Shown: positions 1-9,096, numbered from the stretch's first letter. The stretch: 64,000 nt of DNA from Nostoc sp. NMS9 (GCF_017114995.1 NZ_JABXKL010000091.1:213476-277475); one strand, 5' to 3'. The notes: generated by a model from the letters alone, not told the origin. Numbers and translations: made by a program.

Positions 1-1
1 T

Positions 2-1276
2 GATGCTGCTGTAGCCAAAGCATATAAGGGTCAGCGTCAAATTAGCTGGTTTAAGGTTTACGCTGGTGATGAAGCCTGTGATTTATACGGTACCTACCAG
101 TATTTACCTCAAGATACTCTAACAGCAATTGAAGAATATGGTGTAGCTATTAAAGGGCCTTTAACTACTCCGATCGGTGGGGGAATTCGTTCTTTAAATG
201 TAGCCCTGCGGCAAATTTTTGACTTGTATGCCTGCGTGCGTCCTTGCCGTTACTATGCAGGTACACCCTCACCCCACAAAAATCCCGAAAAGCTGGATGT
301 AATTGTTTATCGGGAAAATACAGAAGATATTTATTTAGGCATTGAGTGGCGACAAGGTAGTGAAATCGGCGATCGCTTAATTAAAATTCTCAATGAAGAA
401 CTGATCCCCGCCACCCCAGAACATGGGAAAAAACGCATTCCTCTTGATTCTGGTATTGGCATCAAACCCATCAGCAAAACTGGTTCTCAACGCCTGGTCA
501 GACGTGCCATCAAACACGCTTTGCTATTACCCAAACACAAGCAACAGGTGACTTTGGTGCATAAGGGCAACATCATGAAGTACACCGAAGGGGCTTTCCG
601 CGATTGGGGTTATGAACTAGCAACCAGTGAATTTCGCCAAGAAACTGTCATTGAACGGGAATCTTGGATTTTGAGTAACAAGGAGAAAAATCCAAATATT
701 TCCTTGGAAGAAAACGCCCGCCAAATTGATCCTGGGTTTGATAGTCTCACCGAAGAGAAGAAAGCGGAAATTGTCAAGGAAGTTGAAACTGTTCTTAACA
801 CAATTTGGGCAACCCACGGCGATGGCAAATGGAAAGATAAAGTTTTAGTGAATGATCGGATTGCTGACAGTATTTTTCAACAAATCCAAACCAGACCGGA
901 TGAGTATTCGATTTTGGCGACTATGAACTTGAACGGCGATTACTTGTCTGATGCGGCTGCTGCAATTGTTGGGGGATTGGGAATGGGGCCAGGCGCAAAT
1001 ATTGGTGATTCTAGTGCCATATTTGAAGCTACCCACGGCACTGCACCCAAACACGCCGGTTTAGATCGGATTAATCCTGGTTCAGTAATTTTGTCTGGTG
1101 TGATGATGCTGGAATTTCTGGGTTGGCAAGAAGCGGCAGACTTAGTTAAGAAAGGTTTAAGCGATGCGATCGCGAGTAGTCAAGTCACCTACGATTTAGC
1201 CCGGTTGCTAGAACCGCCAGTTGAACCTTTAAAATGTTCTGAATTTGCCGAGGCAATTATTCAGCATTTTGGTTAA
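2..1276 (+). CDS. icd: NADP-dependent isocitrate dehydrogenase, 5' end outside window
   Basis: Oxidative decarboxylation of isocitrate to 2-oxoglutarate in the cytoplasm; in cyanobacteria this feeds nitrogen assimilation. The frame is open from base 2, so the gene begins left of the window; 424 residues are visible and roughly 50 N-terminal ones are missing if it has the usual cyanobacterial length of about 470. The substrate-binding segment GGGIRSLNVALRQ is followed by DLYACVRPCRYYAG, and the metal and nucleotide regions NLNGDYLSDAAAA and EATHGTAPKHAG are intact. A charged insertion after RDWGYELATSEF (about 50 residues) separates it from the E. coli enzyme and fits the longer cyanobacterial form. 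Identification is secure; only the start is unseen. Confidence 0.97.
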   Translation, partial: DAAVAKAYKGQRQISWFKVYAGDEACDLYGTYQYLPQDTLTAIEEYGVAIKGPLTTPIGGGIRSLNVALRQIFDLYACVRPCRYYAGTPSPHKNPEKLDVIVYRENTEDIYLGIEWRQGSEIGDRLIKILNEELIPATPEHGKKRIPLDSGIGIKPISKTGSQRLVRRAIKHALLLPKHKQQVTLVHKGNIMKYTEGAFRDWGYELATSEFRQETVIERESWILSNKEKNPNISLEENARQIDPGFDSLTEEKKAEIVKEVETVLNTIWATHGDGKWKDKVLVNDRIADSIFQQIQTRPDEYSILATMNLNGDYLSDAAAAIVGGLGMGPGANIGDSSAIFEATHGTAPKHAGLDRINPGSVILSGVMMLEFLGWQEAADLVKKGLSDAIASSQVTYDLARLLEPPVEPLKCSEFAEAIIQHFG

Positions 1277-1593
1277 ATACACTAGGGCTAATTAGTCTAA
1301 TAAAAGACCTCTCCCTGGTTTTACTACGCAAAACCTGTCCCTCTCCGATTCGGAGAGGGAAATAATTAAACTTTAGTTCAAGCGATGGAGAGGTTCACTT
1401 CTAAACTGTTGTACTTTTAATTTGCATAAAAAAATAGGAATTAGATAAATAAGCATCTAGCCCCATGCCAGTCAAGAAATATCTCACAAGATAACAGCAA
1501 GAAAAGCTGCAAAAAGTCATCAACTATTAACGATGAATAGCATACGACTTCGGAAAAGGATTTAACTTTGTAAAATTTAGATAGACGAAATCT
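1277..1593. other. Intergenic region after icd
   Basis: This 317-base gap holds one strong hairpin (listed separately) in a CTCTCC-rich stretch that looks like a dispersed repeat, followed by A/T-rich sequence leading to the next gene. No gene is apparent on either strand. Confidence 0.6.
1338..1360 (+). terminator. Hairpin downstream of icd
   Basis: A perfect 10-bp stem (TCCCTCTCCG / CGGAGAGGGA) with a 3-base loop lies 62 bases past the icd stop. It is followed by AATAATTAAA rather than a clean T run, so it may be a repeat hairpin that acts as a 3' end rather than a classical intrinsic terminator. Confidence 0.5.
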
Positions 1594-2076
1594 ATGAGTC
1601 GACAAAATAAAGACGCCTCAGTACCTATCTTAGTGGCAACAATAGGTGCAGTGGCAACTATTGTTGCAGCCATTATCGCCTCTTCCACAATGTTTTTTAC
1701 TGACCTTGCTAATAAAAAACCACCCTCACCTTCATCGACATCATTGGACATAACCCCACCAAAATTGATTAAGACTACGCCCCCCAAGAATGAGACCAAT
1801 GTCAAAATACAATCCCCCATTATAGCCATCTTTAACGAGAGTATAGATTTAAATTCTATAGAAAATAGGTTTGAGATGCGTGATAGCGATAATAAACTTG
1901 TACCCGTCCAGGTTCGTTATGACAACAAGAACTTCACAGCGACACTTACACCCACGAGTCCTTTAAAAAATTACACAACCTACACTGTCACAATTCAAGG
2001 CGGGGCAAATGGTTTAAAAGACTTGGGTGGCAATATCATGGAATCTGACATTACCTGGTCATTTCAAACTGACTAA
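1594..2076 (+). CDS. Membrane-anchored protein with bacterial Ig-like (Big_5) domain
   Basis: A 160-residue protein. Residues 10-35 form a hydrophobic membrane anchor (VPILVATIGAVATIVAAIIA), followed by a Pro/Ser-rich linker to about residue 55. Residues 55-160 read as one Ig-like domain of the SbsA/Big_5 type: P-P-K...NV...I.AIFNESID, then a strand-rich middle and the closing DITWSFQT. Such domains are carried on surface or periplasmic proteins and bind partners rather than catalyse. The start MSRQNKD directly precedes the anchor. No enzymatic module is present. It stands alone between icd and the convergent mtnA, with a hairpin just after its stop. The specific role is unknown. Confidence 0.75.
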   Translation: MSRQNKDASVPILVATIGAVATIVAAIIASSTMFFTDLANKKPPSPSSTSLDITPPKLIKTTPPKNETNVKIQSPIIAIFNESIDLNSIENRFEMRDSDNKLVPVQVRYDNKNFTATLTPTSPLKNYTTYTVTIQGGANGLKDLGGNIMESDITWSFQTD

Positions 2077-2082
2077 ATTTTT

Positions 2083-2116
2083 TCAATCAGGAAAGGATTA
2101 TGTCCTTTCTGATTGA
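2083..2116 (+). terminator. Hairpin terminator after the Ig-like gene
   Basis: TCAATCAGGAAAGGA pairs with TCCTTTCTGATTGA across a 5-base loop with one bulged G. It begins 7 bases after the stop codon, preceded by a T run and followed by GTCATTG, so it is a strong stem but has a poor U tract. Confidence 0.55.
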
Positions 2117-2358
2117 GTCATTGCCAGTGGGAGCGATCGTAGTAGACCCCAGGTGTGAGGTCAAAAATTATCTACGATCGCATTTGAGTTATTGACTGTC
2201 TTCTTTGCTGTATTGTTTAAAATGAACTTTGTATTTCTCTCTTTTCTTCCTTTGCTTTCTTTGTGTCCTTCTCCCAAGGGGAGACGCTAACGCGAATGCG
2301 GTTCGTTCCTTTACCCTTCAAACTTCGCTTAACAGACTATTAGTAAAGAGATCGTCAA

Positions 2359-3420
2359 TTACACTAATTGCTTTAACTGTGATTTCGCTAATTTATCAGG
2401 TGCGATCGCTCCATTCTCTGTAATGATTGCTGTAATCAACTCAGCCGGAGTCACATCAAAAGCTGGATTGTAAAAATCTACACCTTCAGGTGTAAGAATA
2501 GTATCACCAACTTGATAGATTTCTGTTGGTTCGCGTTCTTCAATGGGAATTTTGCTGCCATCAGCTAATTCAAAATCAATGGTAGAAAGGGGTGCAGCCA
2601 CAAAGAAGGGTATATTATGTGCTTTAGCTGCGATCGCTACACTATATGTACCAATTTTATTGGCAGTGTCACCATTGGCAGCAATGCGATCTGCACCTAC
2701 AACTACAGCATGAATCAAACCCTGTTTCATGCAATGGGCTGCCATATTATCAGTAATTAATGTTACTGGAATCCCTTCTTGCACACATTCCCAAGTGGTG
2801 AGTTTTGCACCTTGTAAGCGGGGACGGGTTTCGTCGGCAAATAAACGTTCTAAACGTCCTTCCCTCCAAGCAGAACGTACCACACCTAAAGCAGTGCCAT
2901 ATCCAGCAGTAGCTAGCGCCCCAGCGTTACAGTGAGTAAGCAGCCTCAGCTTTTGTGGCGTATTGGGCAAGACTGCCAAACCATTGTCGCCGATCGCTTG
3001 ACAGGTTTGTAAATCTTCTATGTTGATTGCTTGGGCTGTTTGGAAAAGGGTTTGCTTGATATCTTCTACTGTTCCCAGCGTTTCGTAGGCAGTTTTGATC
3101 ATCCGGCTAATTGCCCAAAATAAATTTACCGCTGTTGGACGAGTAGAACGCAACAACTGGGCTACTTTATCTAAGTTATCTAAAAATTCGTGGCGATCGC
3201 TTGTTTCAATTTCTCTAGCACCAAGATACATTCCATAAGCCGCAGCCACACCAATTGCAGGCGCACCTCGCACAATCATGGTTTTAATTGCCCGCGCCAT
3301 ATCTTCACTGCGGTGAATTTCCACAAATGTATATTCGTTTGGTAAGCGAGTTTGGTCAATTAGTGACACTGAGTCATTGTGCCAAATAATGGGATAAACC
3401 TGGTTTGTAGAAGCTGTCAT
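2359..3420 (-). CDS. mtnA: S-methyl-5-thioribose-1-phosphate isomerase
   Basis: Converts methylthioribose-1-phosphate to methylthioribulose-1-phosphate in methionine salvage. The 353-residue length and motif order match MtnA of the eIF2B-like superfamily: RGAPAIGVAAAYG (51-63), RPTAVNLFWAI, LTHCNAGALATAGYGTALG containing the catalytic Cys164, and VVVGADRIAANGDTANKIG containing the catalytic Asp244. The C-terminal VAAPLSTIDFEL and IPIEER segments are typical. The N-terminal IIWHNDSVSLIDQTRLP is as expected, so the start at 3420 is reasonable although no clear Shine-Dalgarno is seen. No other salvage gene is adjacent; the downstream neighbour converges on it. Confidence 0.95.
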   Translation of the reverse strand: MTASTNQVYPIIWHNDSVSLIDQTRLPNEYTFVEIHRSEDMARAIKTMIVRGAPAIGVAAAYGMYLGAREIETSDRHEFLDNLDKVAQLLRSTRPTAVNLFWAISRMIKTAYETLGTVEDIKQTLFQTAQAINIEDLQTCQAIGDNGLAVLPNTPQKLRLLTHCNAGALATAGYGTALGVVRSAWREGRLERLFADETRPRLQGAKLTTWECVQEGIPVTLITDNMAAHCMKQGLIHAVVVGADRIAANGDTANKIGTYSVAIAAKAHNIPFFVAAPLSTIDFELADGSKIPIEEREPTEIYQVGDTILTPEGVDFYNPAFDVTPAELITAIITENGAIAPDKLAKSQLKQLV

Positions 3421-3499
3421 AGAAAGAGTTGGTTAATAAGCATCAAATCGCTAATGAGTGCTTGTTAGCACTTTGGTAGTTTAACACGCTACATTGGTG

Positions 3500-4063
3500 T
3501 CAGCTAAAGGATGAAGTCTGCCAATCTTTTCTTTCAATTGCCAATAAATTTACCTCCACCCACTGGTTACGCTTCTGAAAACCCTCTGGAATATAGCGAA
3601 TAAATTGCATCCCAATTTGTTTTAATACTTTCTCACTACTCCTATTCCATAAAGCATGGTACGCTTCAATACGATCTGCTGCCAAAACCGTGAAACCAAA
3701 CTTGATAATAGCTTGAGCTGCTTCTGTCATATAACCTTGACTTTGGTGTTCTGGATGTGTCCAAAAACCGAGATTCCAAATCCGAGCTAATTCATGATTT
3801 TTTCTAATAGAAATTCTCCCGATAAATCTACTAGTACTAGCGCATTGAATTGTGAAAGTATAGGCTAAATGAGATTCCCAAGATTGCAAACTTTGTTGAA
3901 GGTGTTCGTGAAGTTCTTCGATGAATTCTGGAGGTTCCCAAGGCATACCGTCGTTAAAACCTGGAAACTGCGTAGCCGAAAACACGTATGGAATATCTTG
4001 GGAAGAGACACATCTGAGGATACAGCGCTCAGTCTTAATTTGGTATGTTATTGGTATTTTCAT
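3500..4063 (-). CDS. GNAT family N-acetyltransferase (RimJ-like)
   Basis: A 187-residue acetyl-CoA-dependent acetyltransferase of the RimJ/RimL type. It begins with the usual TERCILRCVSSQDIPYVF strand-helix, has RFIGRISIRKN and WNLGFWTHPEHQSQGYMTEAAQAII (the Q-S-Q-G-Y-M acetyl-CoA pyrophosphate loop, about residues 100-125), then RIEAYHALWNRSSEKVLKQIGMQF, a family signature near the C-terminus. The substrate cannot be told from sequence; relatives act on ribosomal protein N-termini or on small molecules. It lies between mtnA and dxs on the same strand, with a terminator-like hairpin separating it from dxs, so it probably has its own promoter. Confidence 0.85.
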   Translation of the reverse strand: MKIPITYQIKTERCILRCVSSQDIPYVFSATQFPGFNDGMPWEPPEFIEELHEHLQQSLQSWESHLAYTFTIQCASTSRFIGRISIRKNHELARIWNLGFWTHPEHQSQGYMTEAAQAIIKFGFTVLAADRIEAYHALWNRSSEKVLKQIGMQFIRYIPEGFQKRNQWVEVNLLAIERKDWQTSSFS

Positions 4064-4102
4064 AGCTAATTTTCATTAGTTGCTAGAGAAATTGATACTC
4101 AA

Positions 4103-4133
4103 AAAAATAACCCCTGTTTTAGAGGTTATTTTT
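4103..4133 (-). terminator. Terminator of dxs
   Basis: A 10-bp stem (AAAAATAACC / GGTTATTTTT) with an 11-base loop lies 46 bases past the dxs stop. On the minus strand the stem is followed by a run of T residues, giving a good rho-independent terminator. The arms are symmetrical enough to work in both directions. Confidence 0.75.
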
Positions 4134-4178
4134 ATAAGATTATTCTAGGAAGTAGAGGATGTAGTTAAACAAAATTAA

Positions 4179-6086
4179 CTAAACCACAGCAGATACTTGT
4201 TGCTTAAAGAAAGCTTGCAACACTCTCTCTGCTATTTGATGACTAGTTAAACCGAGTTCTGTCTTAGATTCATTGGGTTCAGCATGATCTACCAATACAT
4301 CTGGTACACCGAATCGCTTGACAGGAACGAGAATATCTGCATCTAGTAAAGCTTCAGCGATGGCAGAACCAAAGCCACCCATCACACAGCCTTCTTCTAA
4401 GGTGACAACACGACCGATTTTCTTAGCTAAAGGCAAAATCAACTCGGTATCCAAAGGCTTAACGAAACGCGCATTAATTACAGTTGCTTCAATGCCATGT
4501 TCGCTGAGAATTTCTGCGGCTTGCATTCCTGGATAGACCATTGTGCCATAAGCAACGATTAACACATCATCGCCTGTACGCAGAATCTCGCCTTTGCCGA
4601 TTTCCAAAGGTTCCCAACCTTCCTCCATCAAGGGAACACCGTAGCCATTACCACGAGGATAACGCATTGCGATCGGCCCGCTGGTATGCTCAACACCAGT
4701 TACTACCATGCTTTGCAGTTCTGCCTCGTCTTTGGGTGCCATGATTACCATGTTGGGAATGCAACGCAGATAGGCAATATCATACATACCTTGGTGGGTG
4801 GGGCCATCAGATCCCACGATTCCTGCCCGATCCAAGCAGAAGAATACTGGCAGGTTTTGGATGCAGACATCATGAATTATCTGGTCGTAGGCACGTTGCA
4901 AGAAGGTGGAATAAATAGCAGCAACGGGGCGCATACCTTCGGTTGCAAGTCCTGCTGCTAGGGTAATTGCGTGTTGTTCCGCAATGCCGACATCTATATA
5001 TTGATTCGGCAGTTTTGCTTGAAGTTTATCTAAACCTGTCCCCGTTGCCATAGCCGCAGTAATGCCGACGATTTTCGGGTTTTGTTCGGCAAGTTTTACC
5101 AGAGTGTGAGAAAAGACTTTGGCATAAGCCGGAGGTTTGGGTTTATTAGAAGGAATGGCTTTGCCAGTTGCGACATTGAAGGGGCTTTGGGCGTGGTAGC
5201 CAACTTGATCTAGTTCGGCAATTTCATAACCTTTGCCTTTGACTGTTGCCACATGTACCAAAACTGGGCCTGGTATCTGATGTGCTTGTTGGAAGGTGGC
5301 AATCAATTCTTCGAGATTATGCCCGTCTACTGGCCCAATGTAGGTAAAGCCGAGTTCTTCAAAAACTGCACCTACCTTCGGAACCGCCAAGCGCTTCATA
5401 CCTTCTTTGATGCGTCCGAGTTCAGGGGAAAGGGATTCGCCAACGAAAGGAATTTGCTTAAACTGTTCCTCAAGATTATCTTTAATAAATTGCACCGGTT
5501 GGCTGAGGCGCATTTTGTTGAGATAGCGAGGAATCGCGCCGACGTTGCGAGATATGGACATGTCGTTGTCATTGAGAACAACTAACAGGTTAGTTTTCGG
5601 CATGTGTCCGGCATGATTGATCGCTTCTAAAGCCATGCCTCCAGTCAGTGCGCCATCGCCAATCACAGCAACGGCTTTAAATTTTTCCCCTTTCAAGTCT
5701 CGCGCTAAAGCCATGCCCAATGCTGCTGAAATACTTGTAGAAGCGTGTCCAGCCCCAAAGTGGTCAAACTTGTTTTCACCCCGCTTGAGATAGCCCGCAA
5801 CTCCGTCTTTTTGTCTGAGGGTGTGGAAGCGATCGTAACGTCCTGTAAGCAGTTTGTGGGGATAAGCTTGGTGTCCTACATCCCAAATCACTTTATCTCG
5901 ATCTAAGTCCAGTGTTTGGTAAAGTCCTAGTGTTAATTCGACAACACCCAACCCTGGCCCCAAGTGTCCACCATTAACTGCTACTGTTTGAAGATGCTTA
6001 TCTCGAATCTGACGGGCAATCTGTTGCAGTTGGCGAACAGACAAACCGTGCAACTGATTAGGATGGGTGATTTCGCTCAGATGCAT
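4179..6086 (-). CDS. dxs: 1-deoxy-D-xylulose-5-phosphate synthase
   Basis: First enzyme of the MEP isoprenoid pathway: thiamine-diphosphate-dependent condensation of pyruvate and glyceraldehyde-3-phosphate. The 635-residue length is standard. Visible motifs are GHQAYPHKLLTGR (about 71-83, with the active-site His), the ThDP/metal motif GDGALTGGMALEAINHAG (143-160) continuing to NDNDMSIS, GIAEQHAITLAAGLA with the catalytic Glu, and DRAGIVGSDGPTHQG followed by DIAYLRCIPNMV. The C-terminal transketolase domain ends with VLVDHAEPNESK. The gene is intact and monocistronic, with a terminator below it and more than 700 bp above. The next MEP gene, dxr, lies about 47 kb away in the window. Confidence 0.97.
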   Translation of the reverse strand: MHLSEITHPNQLHGLSVRQLQQIARQIRDKHLQTVAVNGGHLGPGLGVVELTLGLYQTLDLDRDKVIWDVGHQAYPHKLLTGRYDRFHTLRQKDGVAGYLKRGENKFDHFGAGHASTSISAALGMALARDLKGEKFKAVAVIGDGALTGGMALEAINHAGHMPKTNLLVVLNDNDMSISRNVGAIPRYLNKMRLSQPVQFIKDNLEEQFKQIPFVGESLSPELGRIKEGMKRLAVPKVGAVFEELGFTYIGPVDGHNLEELIATFQQAHQIPGPVLVHVATVKGKGYEIAELDQVGYHAQSPFNVATGKAIPSNKPKPPAYAKVFSHTLVKLAEQNPKIVGITAAMATGTGLDKLQAKLPNQYIDVGIAEQHAITLAAGLATEGMRPVAAIYSTFLQRAYDQIIHDVCIQNLPVFFCLDRAGIVGSDGPTHQGMYDIAYLRCIPNMVIMAPKDEAELQSMVVTGVEHTSGPIAMRYPRGNGYGVPLMEEGWEPLEIGKGEILRTGDDVLIVAYGTMVYPGMQAAEILSEHGIEATVINARFVKPLDTELILPLAKKIGRVVTLEEGCVMGGFGSAIAEALLDADILVPVKRFGVPDVLVDHAEPNESKTELGLTSHQIAERVLQAFFKQQVSAVV

Positions 6087-6813
6087 ATTATAAGGTTTTC
6101 CTCTCTAACTTCGAGTCTCGGTATTTTGATTTTCCCACGGTCGGGTTGTCCACAGAATCAAACTCTTACATTGTTACTAAGTTGTAGTGGAAAGTATAAC
6201 TTCTTAATTGATAATGGTGAAAAATCTGTTAACCATTAACAATTCGTCAAATAAGGTCGCAATCAGTTAAAGTTATAACACATTTTTTAATGGGTAATGC
6301 TACTTAAATATAGCCTGCAACGCGTATAGAAAAACAAGTTTATTAAGAGTAATTTGCGGAAGTTTTTTAAGCAGATTACTCAATTTTGCCATCTTAAGTT
6401 AGTACAAAAGAAAGTCAAATATTTTATTTACAACTATATATCTAGCATAATTGCTAGTAAATATTTAACAATAGTTTCTACTCTTCTGCGGTGACAGCAG
6501 CTAATTTTATCAGCGATCGCAAGTTCCTATAGCTATGAAAACATGTATCTAAAGCTACTCGATTCTTTTATCTAAATATAATGTCCGGGTAATTAGTAGA
6601 TTTTAAGTACAATCCCTTGTAGTGAAGCAAAACTAGCTGTGCTACCCTACCATAATGGTTTGAATACCTGTAAATTGCTGTAATAATATTCACATAACCT
6701 GAGACTTTCCAAAATTATTCACAAACAACAATATTTCCGACTTCTTTAAGAAGTCGGAAATTTCAAGCTTTCGGTTTTCGCAAATCCAATGGGATTGCTA
6801 TATATATATACCT
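6087..6813. other. Long intergenic region upstream of dxs
   Basis: A stretch of 727 A/T-rich bases contains no convincing coding frame. It must hold the dxs promoter. One HIP1 octamer lies near 6514 and a long hairpin at 6734-6760. I see no RNA gene or conserved leader that I can name. Confidence 0.5.
6734..6760. repeat. Perfect 13-bp inverted repeat
   Basis: TTTCCGACTTCTT is followed after one T by its exact reverse complement. It lies 54 bases past the stop of the leftward gene at 6814 and could end that transcript, though no T run follows. It resembles a dispersed palindrome rather than a gene-specific signal. Confidence 0.6.
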
Positions 6814-7272
6814 CTATTTACCAAAAGCATCCTTAATGTTTTCAACAGTACGTTCAACAACATTCTTTGTGTTGTCTACTGCTTCTTTAGTACGAGATGC
6901 ATCTTCATTTGCTCTTCTCTGAATTGTAGCGGCATCTTTCTTGGCTTTACGCTCAATAAAACTACCATTGTCTGTTGATTGGTCAACTTTATTGGCATTG
7001 CTCTTGGCAGCGTCCTTAACTTTATCTGCCGTCTCATCAATGAAATTTTTGGTTCGTCCAGCATCTCTATTAGCTTTATCTTGAGCGCGATCTGCATCAT
7101 CATATGCAATCAAGGTTCCAGCAGGAGCAGCCATTGCTGAGGTGTTCGAGAAAAATGCACCTTGCCAAACAAAAGCGATCGCTAACATACAAAACAGTGT
7201 TGTAGCCATCCAGCGTTTTACCGTGGAAAGCTGTTTTGTAACATAATTCAATTTCATACAATACAATCTCAT
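6814..7272 (-). CDS. Secreted LEA-like / low-temperature-induced type protein
   Basis: 152 residues with an N-terminal signal-like hydrophobic stretch (about 20-47, WMATTLFCMLAIAFVWQGAFF, ending near SAMAA). The mature part is small, highly charged and Ala/Lys/Asp-rich, with repeated helical 11-mer-like stretches such as ETADKVKDAAKSNANKV and EAVDNTKNVVERTVENIKDAF. That composition fits LEA-like stress proteins exported in cyanobacteria; it has no enzyme motif. The start could also be the Met at 7257 (MKLNYVTKQ), which gives a more usual signal peptide. It stands alone. The family call rests on composition, not on a diagnostic motif. Confidence 0.65.
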   Translation of the reverse strand: MRLYCMKLNYVTKQLSTVKRWMATTLFCMLAIAFVWQGAFFSNTSAMAAPAGTLIAYDDADRAQDKANRDAGRTKNFIDETADKVKDAAKSNANKVDQSTDNGSFIERKAKKDAATIQRRANEDASRTKEAVDNTKNVVERTVENIKDAFGK

Positions 7273-7451
7273 GTGATTTAGTATACTATTTCTACTTCAT
7301 TTAGCTTATTAGCCATATCGATCCCTAGATAGAAGTTCTTGCATCAATAGTTATGAAATGAATTCACTATTTTGATAGATTGAGTTTTGAGTAAAGATTA
7401 TTTCCTGGTAATTAAAGGTCGAATTCAACAGTTTACAGTTTTTGAACATGG

Positions 7452-7480
7452 GCGATACCTACGGTGAGCTACGCTAACGC
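7452..7480. repeat. Dispersed element embedded in a HIP1-like site
   Basis: On the minus strand this reads GCG, then a 21-base insert beginning TTAGCG, then ATCGC, so HIP1 halves surround an insert. Related copies lie at 54.8, 55.8, 56.75 and 56.8 kb and inside the end of the second psbA gene. Confidence 0.5.
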
Positions 7481-7543
7481 ACCGACAGAAAAATTAGCGA
7501 TCGCCCTTCAGTTAATTAACTTGCGATCGCTTCCAGGGGGCGG

Positions 7544-7915
7544 TTACGCCATCGCAACTGACTTTTTACGATTGGGACGCTTGCGTTCTGATTTTTTTTT
7601 CAGTCCAACGGCTTGAGCTTGATCGCTATCTGAGCCATATTGACCGCGAATCACTTCTTTCATTGCTAATACAGCATTGTGAAATTCCCATTCTGCCAAT
7701 CGTGCAGCATCAGCAGCAGCACGATATAAAGTTAGTTTTTCAGTTTCGGCTTGTTGCTGCGCCAACATAGCTTGATAAGCTTGCTGTAAGTTTGCTACAG
7801 AGGCATCAGTACGGGTTGTGTTGTATGTGCTAATGGTTTGCAAACCGTGCAATGAGTTTATATCTTGACTAATTGACTGAGAAGGCAAACGACGGGTTTT
7901 ATCTTGGGCGGGCAT
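7544..7915 (-). CDS. Conserved hypothetical helical protein, basic C-terminus
   Basis: 123 residues without a recognisable family motif. Residues 35-85 are Ala/Gln/Leu-rich and predicted helical or coiled-coil (VANLQQAYQAMLAQQQ, then AAADAARLAEWEFHNAVLAM). The last 20 residues are strongly basic (LKKKSERKRPNRKKS), suggesting nucleic-acid or acidic-surface contact. It has no signal peptide or membrane span. The start follows a TATATATA-like stretch with no strong ribosome site. It is separated from both neighbours, so context gives no clue. I consider it a real gene because of its coherent composition and its own intergenic spaces, but its function is unknown. Confidence 0.55.
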   Translation of the reverse strand: MPAQDKTRRLPSQSISQDINSLHGLQTISTYNTTRTDASVANLQQAYQAMLAQQQAETEKLTLYRAAADAARLAEWEFHNAVLAMKEVIRGQYGSDSDQAQAVGLKKKSERKRPNRKKSVAMA

Positions 7916-8035
7916 ATATACATACTGATCTAGAGTATATATTTAATGTGCCCATTAGAACAAAAAAACTAACAGTAAAGTGAGATTTTTAGATAGAACA
8001 AGGTTAAAAAAAGCGTGAGTTAATTTTTGCAGGTC

Positions 8036-8179
8036 GAAACAATCGCATTGTTAGGCGAAACAATCGCATTGTTAGGCGAAACAATCGCATTGTCAGGCGA
8101 AACAATGGCATTGTCAGGCGAAACAATGGCATTGTCAGGCGAAACAATGGCATTGTTAGGCGAAACAATGGCATTGCAG
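8036..8179 (+). repeat. Seven-unit 21-bp tandem repeat
   Basis: Seven head-to-tail copies start at 8036, 8057, 8078, 8099, 8120, 8141 and 8162, each GAAACAAT(C/G)GCATTGT plus (T/C)AGGC. The first three carry ATCG and the last four ATGG. Each unit contains the small inverted repeat CAAT-N3-ATTG. Because 21 is a multiple of three, open frames (ETIALLG one way, MPLFRLT the other) run across it without being evidence of a protein. Confidence 0.9.
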
Positions 8180-8285
8180 GAGGTTGCATTAGATAGCGTG
8201 GCGATCGCAATTACAATCTAAGGAGTTTACAGTAAGTTTTGGGAATCATTAAAACAATACAATGCTACACACATCTGGAGTTTTA

Positions 8286-9050
8286 ATGAATCCTCATAAG
8301 CTGTTACCTACCTTGTCTTCAATCACAACATCTGATGAGTGGTACACCTACTACAAAGCCAATGCTGAGTTTCAATTAGAAATCCCTTGGAAGCGGGGTG
8401 CAGAAATCACAGAGGCTGAACAGAATGCCATAGCAGATTCTTTAGCAGCTTGGCAGTTGGGTGAGACATCAGATGGGTTGCACTTAGTGGCTACTGCTCA
8501 AAACTATGCACAGCGCATCAAAGATCCCAGATATGTTGATGTAATTGAACTATTCATCAAAGAAGAACAACGTCACGGAGGCGACTTAGGACGGTTTCTT
8601 GACCTTGCCCAAATCCCTCGGTTGCAGCGTAACTGGGGCGACACGCTGTTTCGGAAAATACGCTATGCAATCCCAATGATAGAGATTTGGACAACTCCGG
8701 TCATCATGGTTGAGACTCTAGCATTGGTCTATTACAAAGCAATTCAAAACGCCACAAATTCCCCAGTTCTAAAGCAGTTGTGTCAACAAATATTGAGAGA
8801 CGAAGTAAAGCATATTCGTTTTCAATACGAGCGTTTAGCAGTTCTACACAAAAACCGCCCTGCATGGTTACGGAAGCTCACTTATCTTATGCAGCAATTT
8901 CTTTACTATGTACCAGTGATTCTAGTCTGGATTGGTCATCATCGCGCACTCAAAGCCGGAGGACATAGTTTTAAAAGTTACTGGCGGGATGCTTGGGTAA
9001 AAATGAATTTTGCTTGGGAGCGAATGAAACCAGAAAGATATCAGTGGTAG
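8286..9050 (+). CDS. Ferritin-like di-iron protein
   Basis: A 254-residue protein with a four-helix ferritin-like fold. Metal-ligand motifs are visible: FIKEEQRHGGDLGRFL (an E-E-x-x-H type pair) and, after a helix with VETLALVYYKAI, the second set LRDEVKHIRFQYERL. This ordering is that of carboxylate-bridged di-iron proteins (rubrerythrin / desaturase-like). A hydrophobic segment near residues 205-225 (FLYYVPVILVWIG) may contact a membrane. The start at 8286 is chosen because GGAG lies 5 bases upstream; an ATG at 8262 lacks such a site. It sits just after a 21-bp tandem array. The substrate is unknown; an oxidase or hydroxylase role is inference. Confidence 0.75.
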   Translation: MNPHKLLPTLSSITTSDEWYTYYKANAEFQLEIPWKRGAEITEAEQNAIADSLAAWQLGETSDGLHLVATAQNYAQRIKDPRYVDVIELFIKEEQRHGGDLGRFLDLAQIPRLQRNWGDTLFRKIRYAIPMIEIWTTPVIMVETLALVYYKAIQNATNSPVLKQLCQQILRDEVKHIRFQYERLAVLHKNRPAWLRKLTYLMQQFLYYVPVILVWIGHHRALKAGGHSFKSYWRDAWVKMNFAWERMKPERYQW

Positions 9051-9096
9051 CATAGTCGATGTGTGAACTTCCTCCACAGACAACACTAAGAAAGCA

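Noticed and set aside
2229..2423. Small open frame downstream of the Ig-like gene
   Set aside because: It overlaps the 3' end of mtnA and a repeat-like stretch (GGGGAGACGCTAACGCG); there is no coherent protein character.
8029..8221. Small repetitive protein (ETIALLG repeats) or MPLFRLT repeats on the other strand
   Set aside because: A 21-bp period keeps all frames open. The plus-strand start is TTG without a ribosome site, and a DNA-level repeat explains it better.
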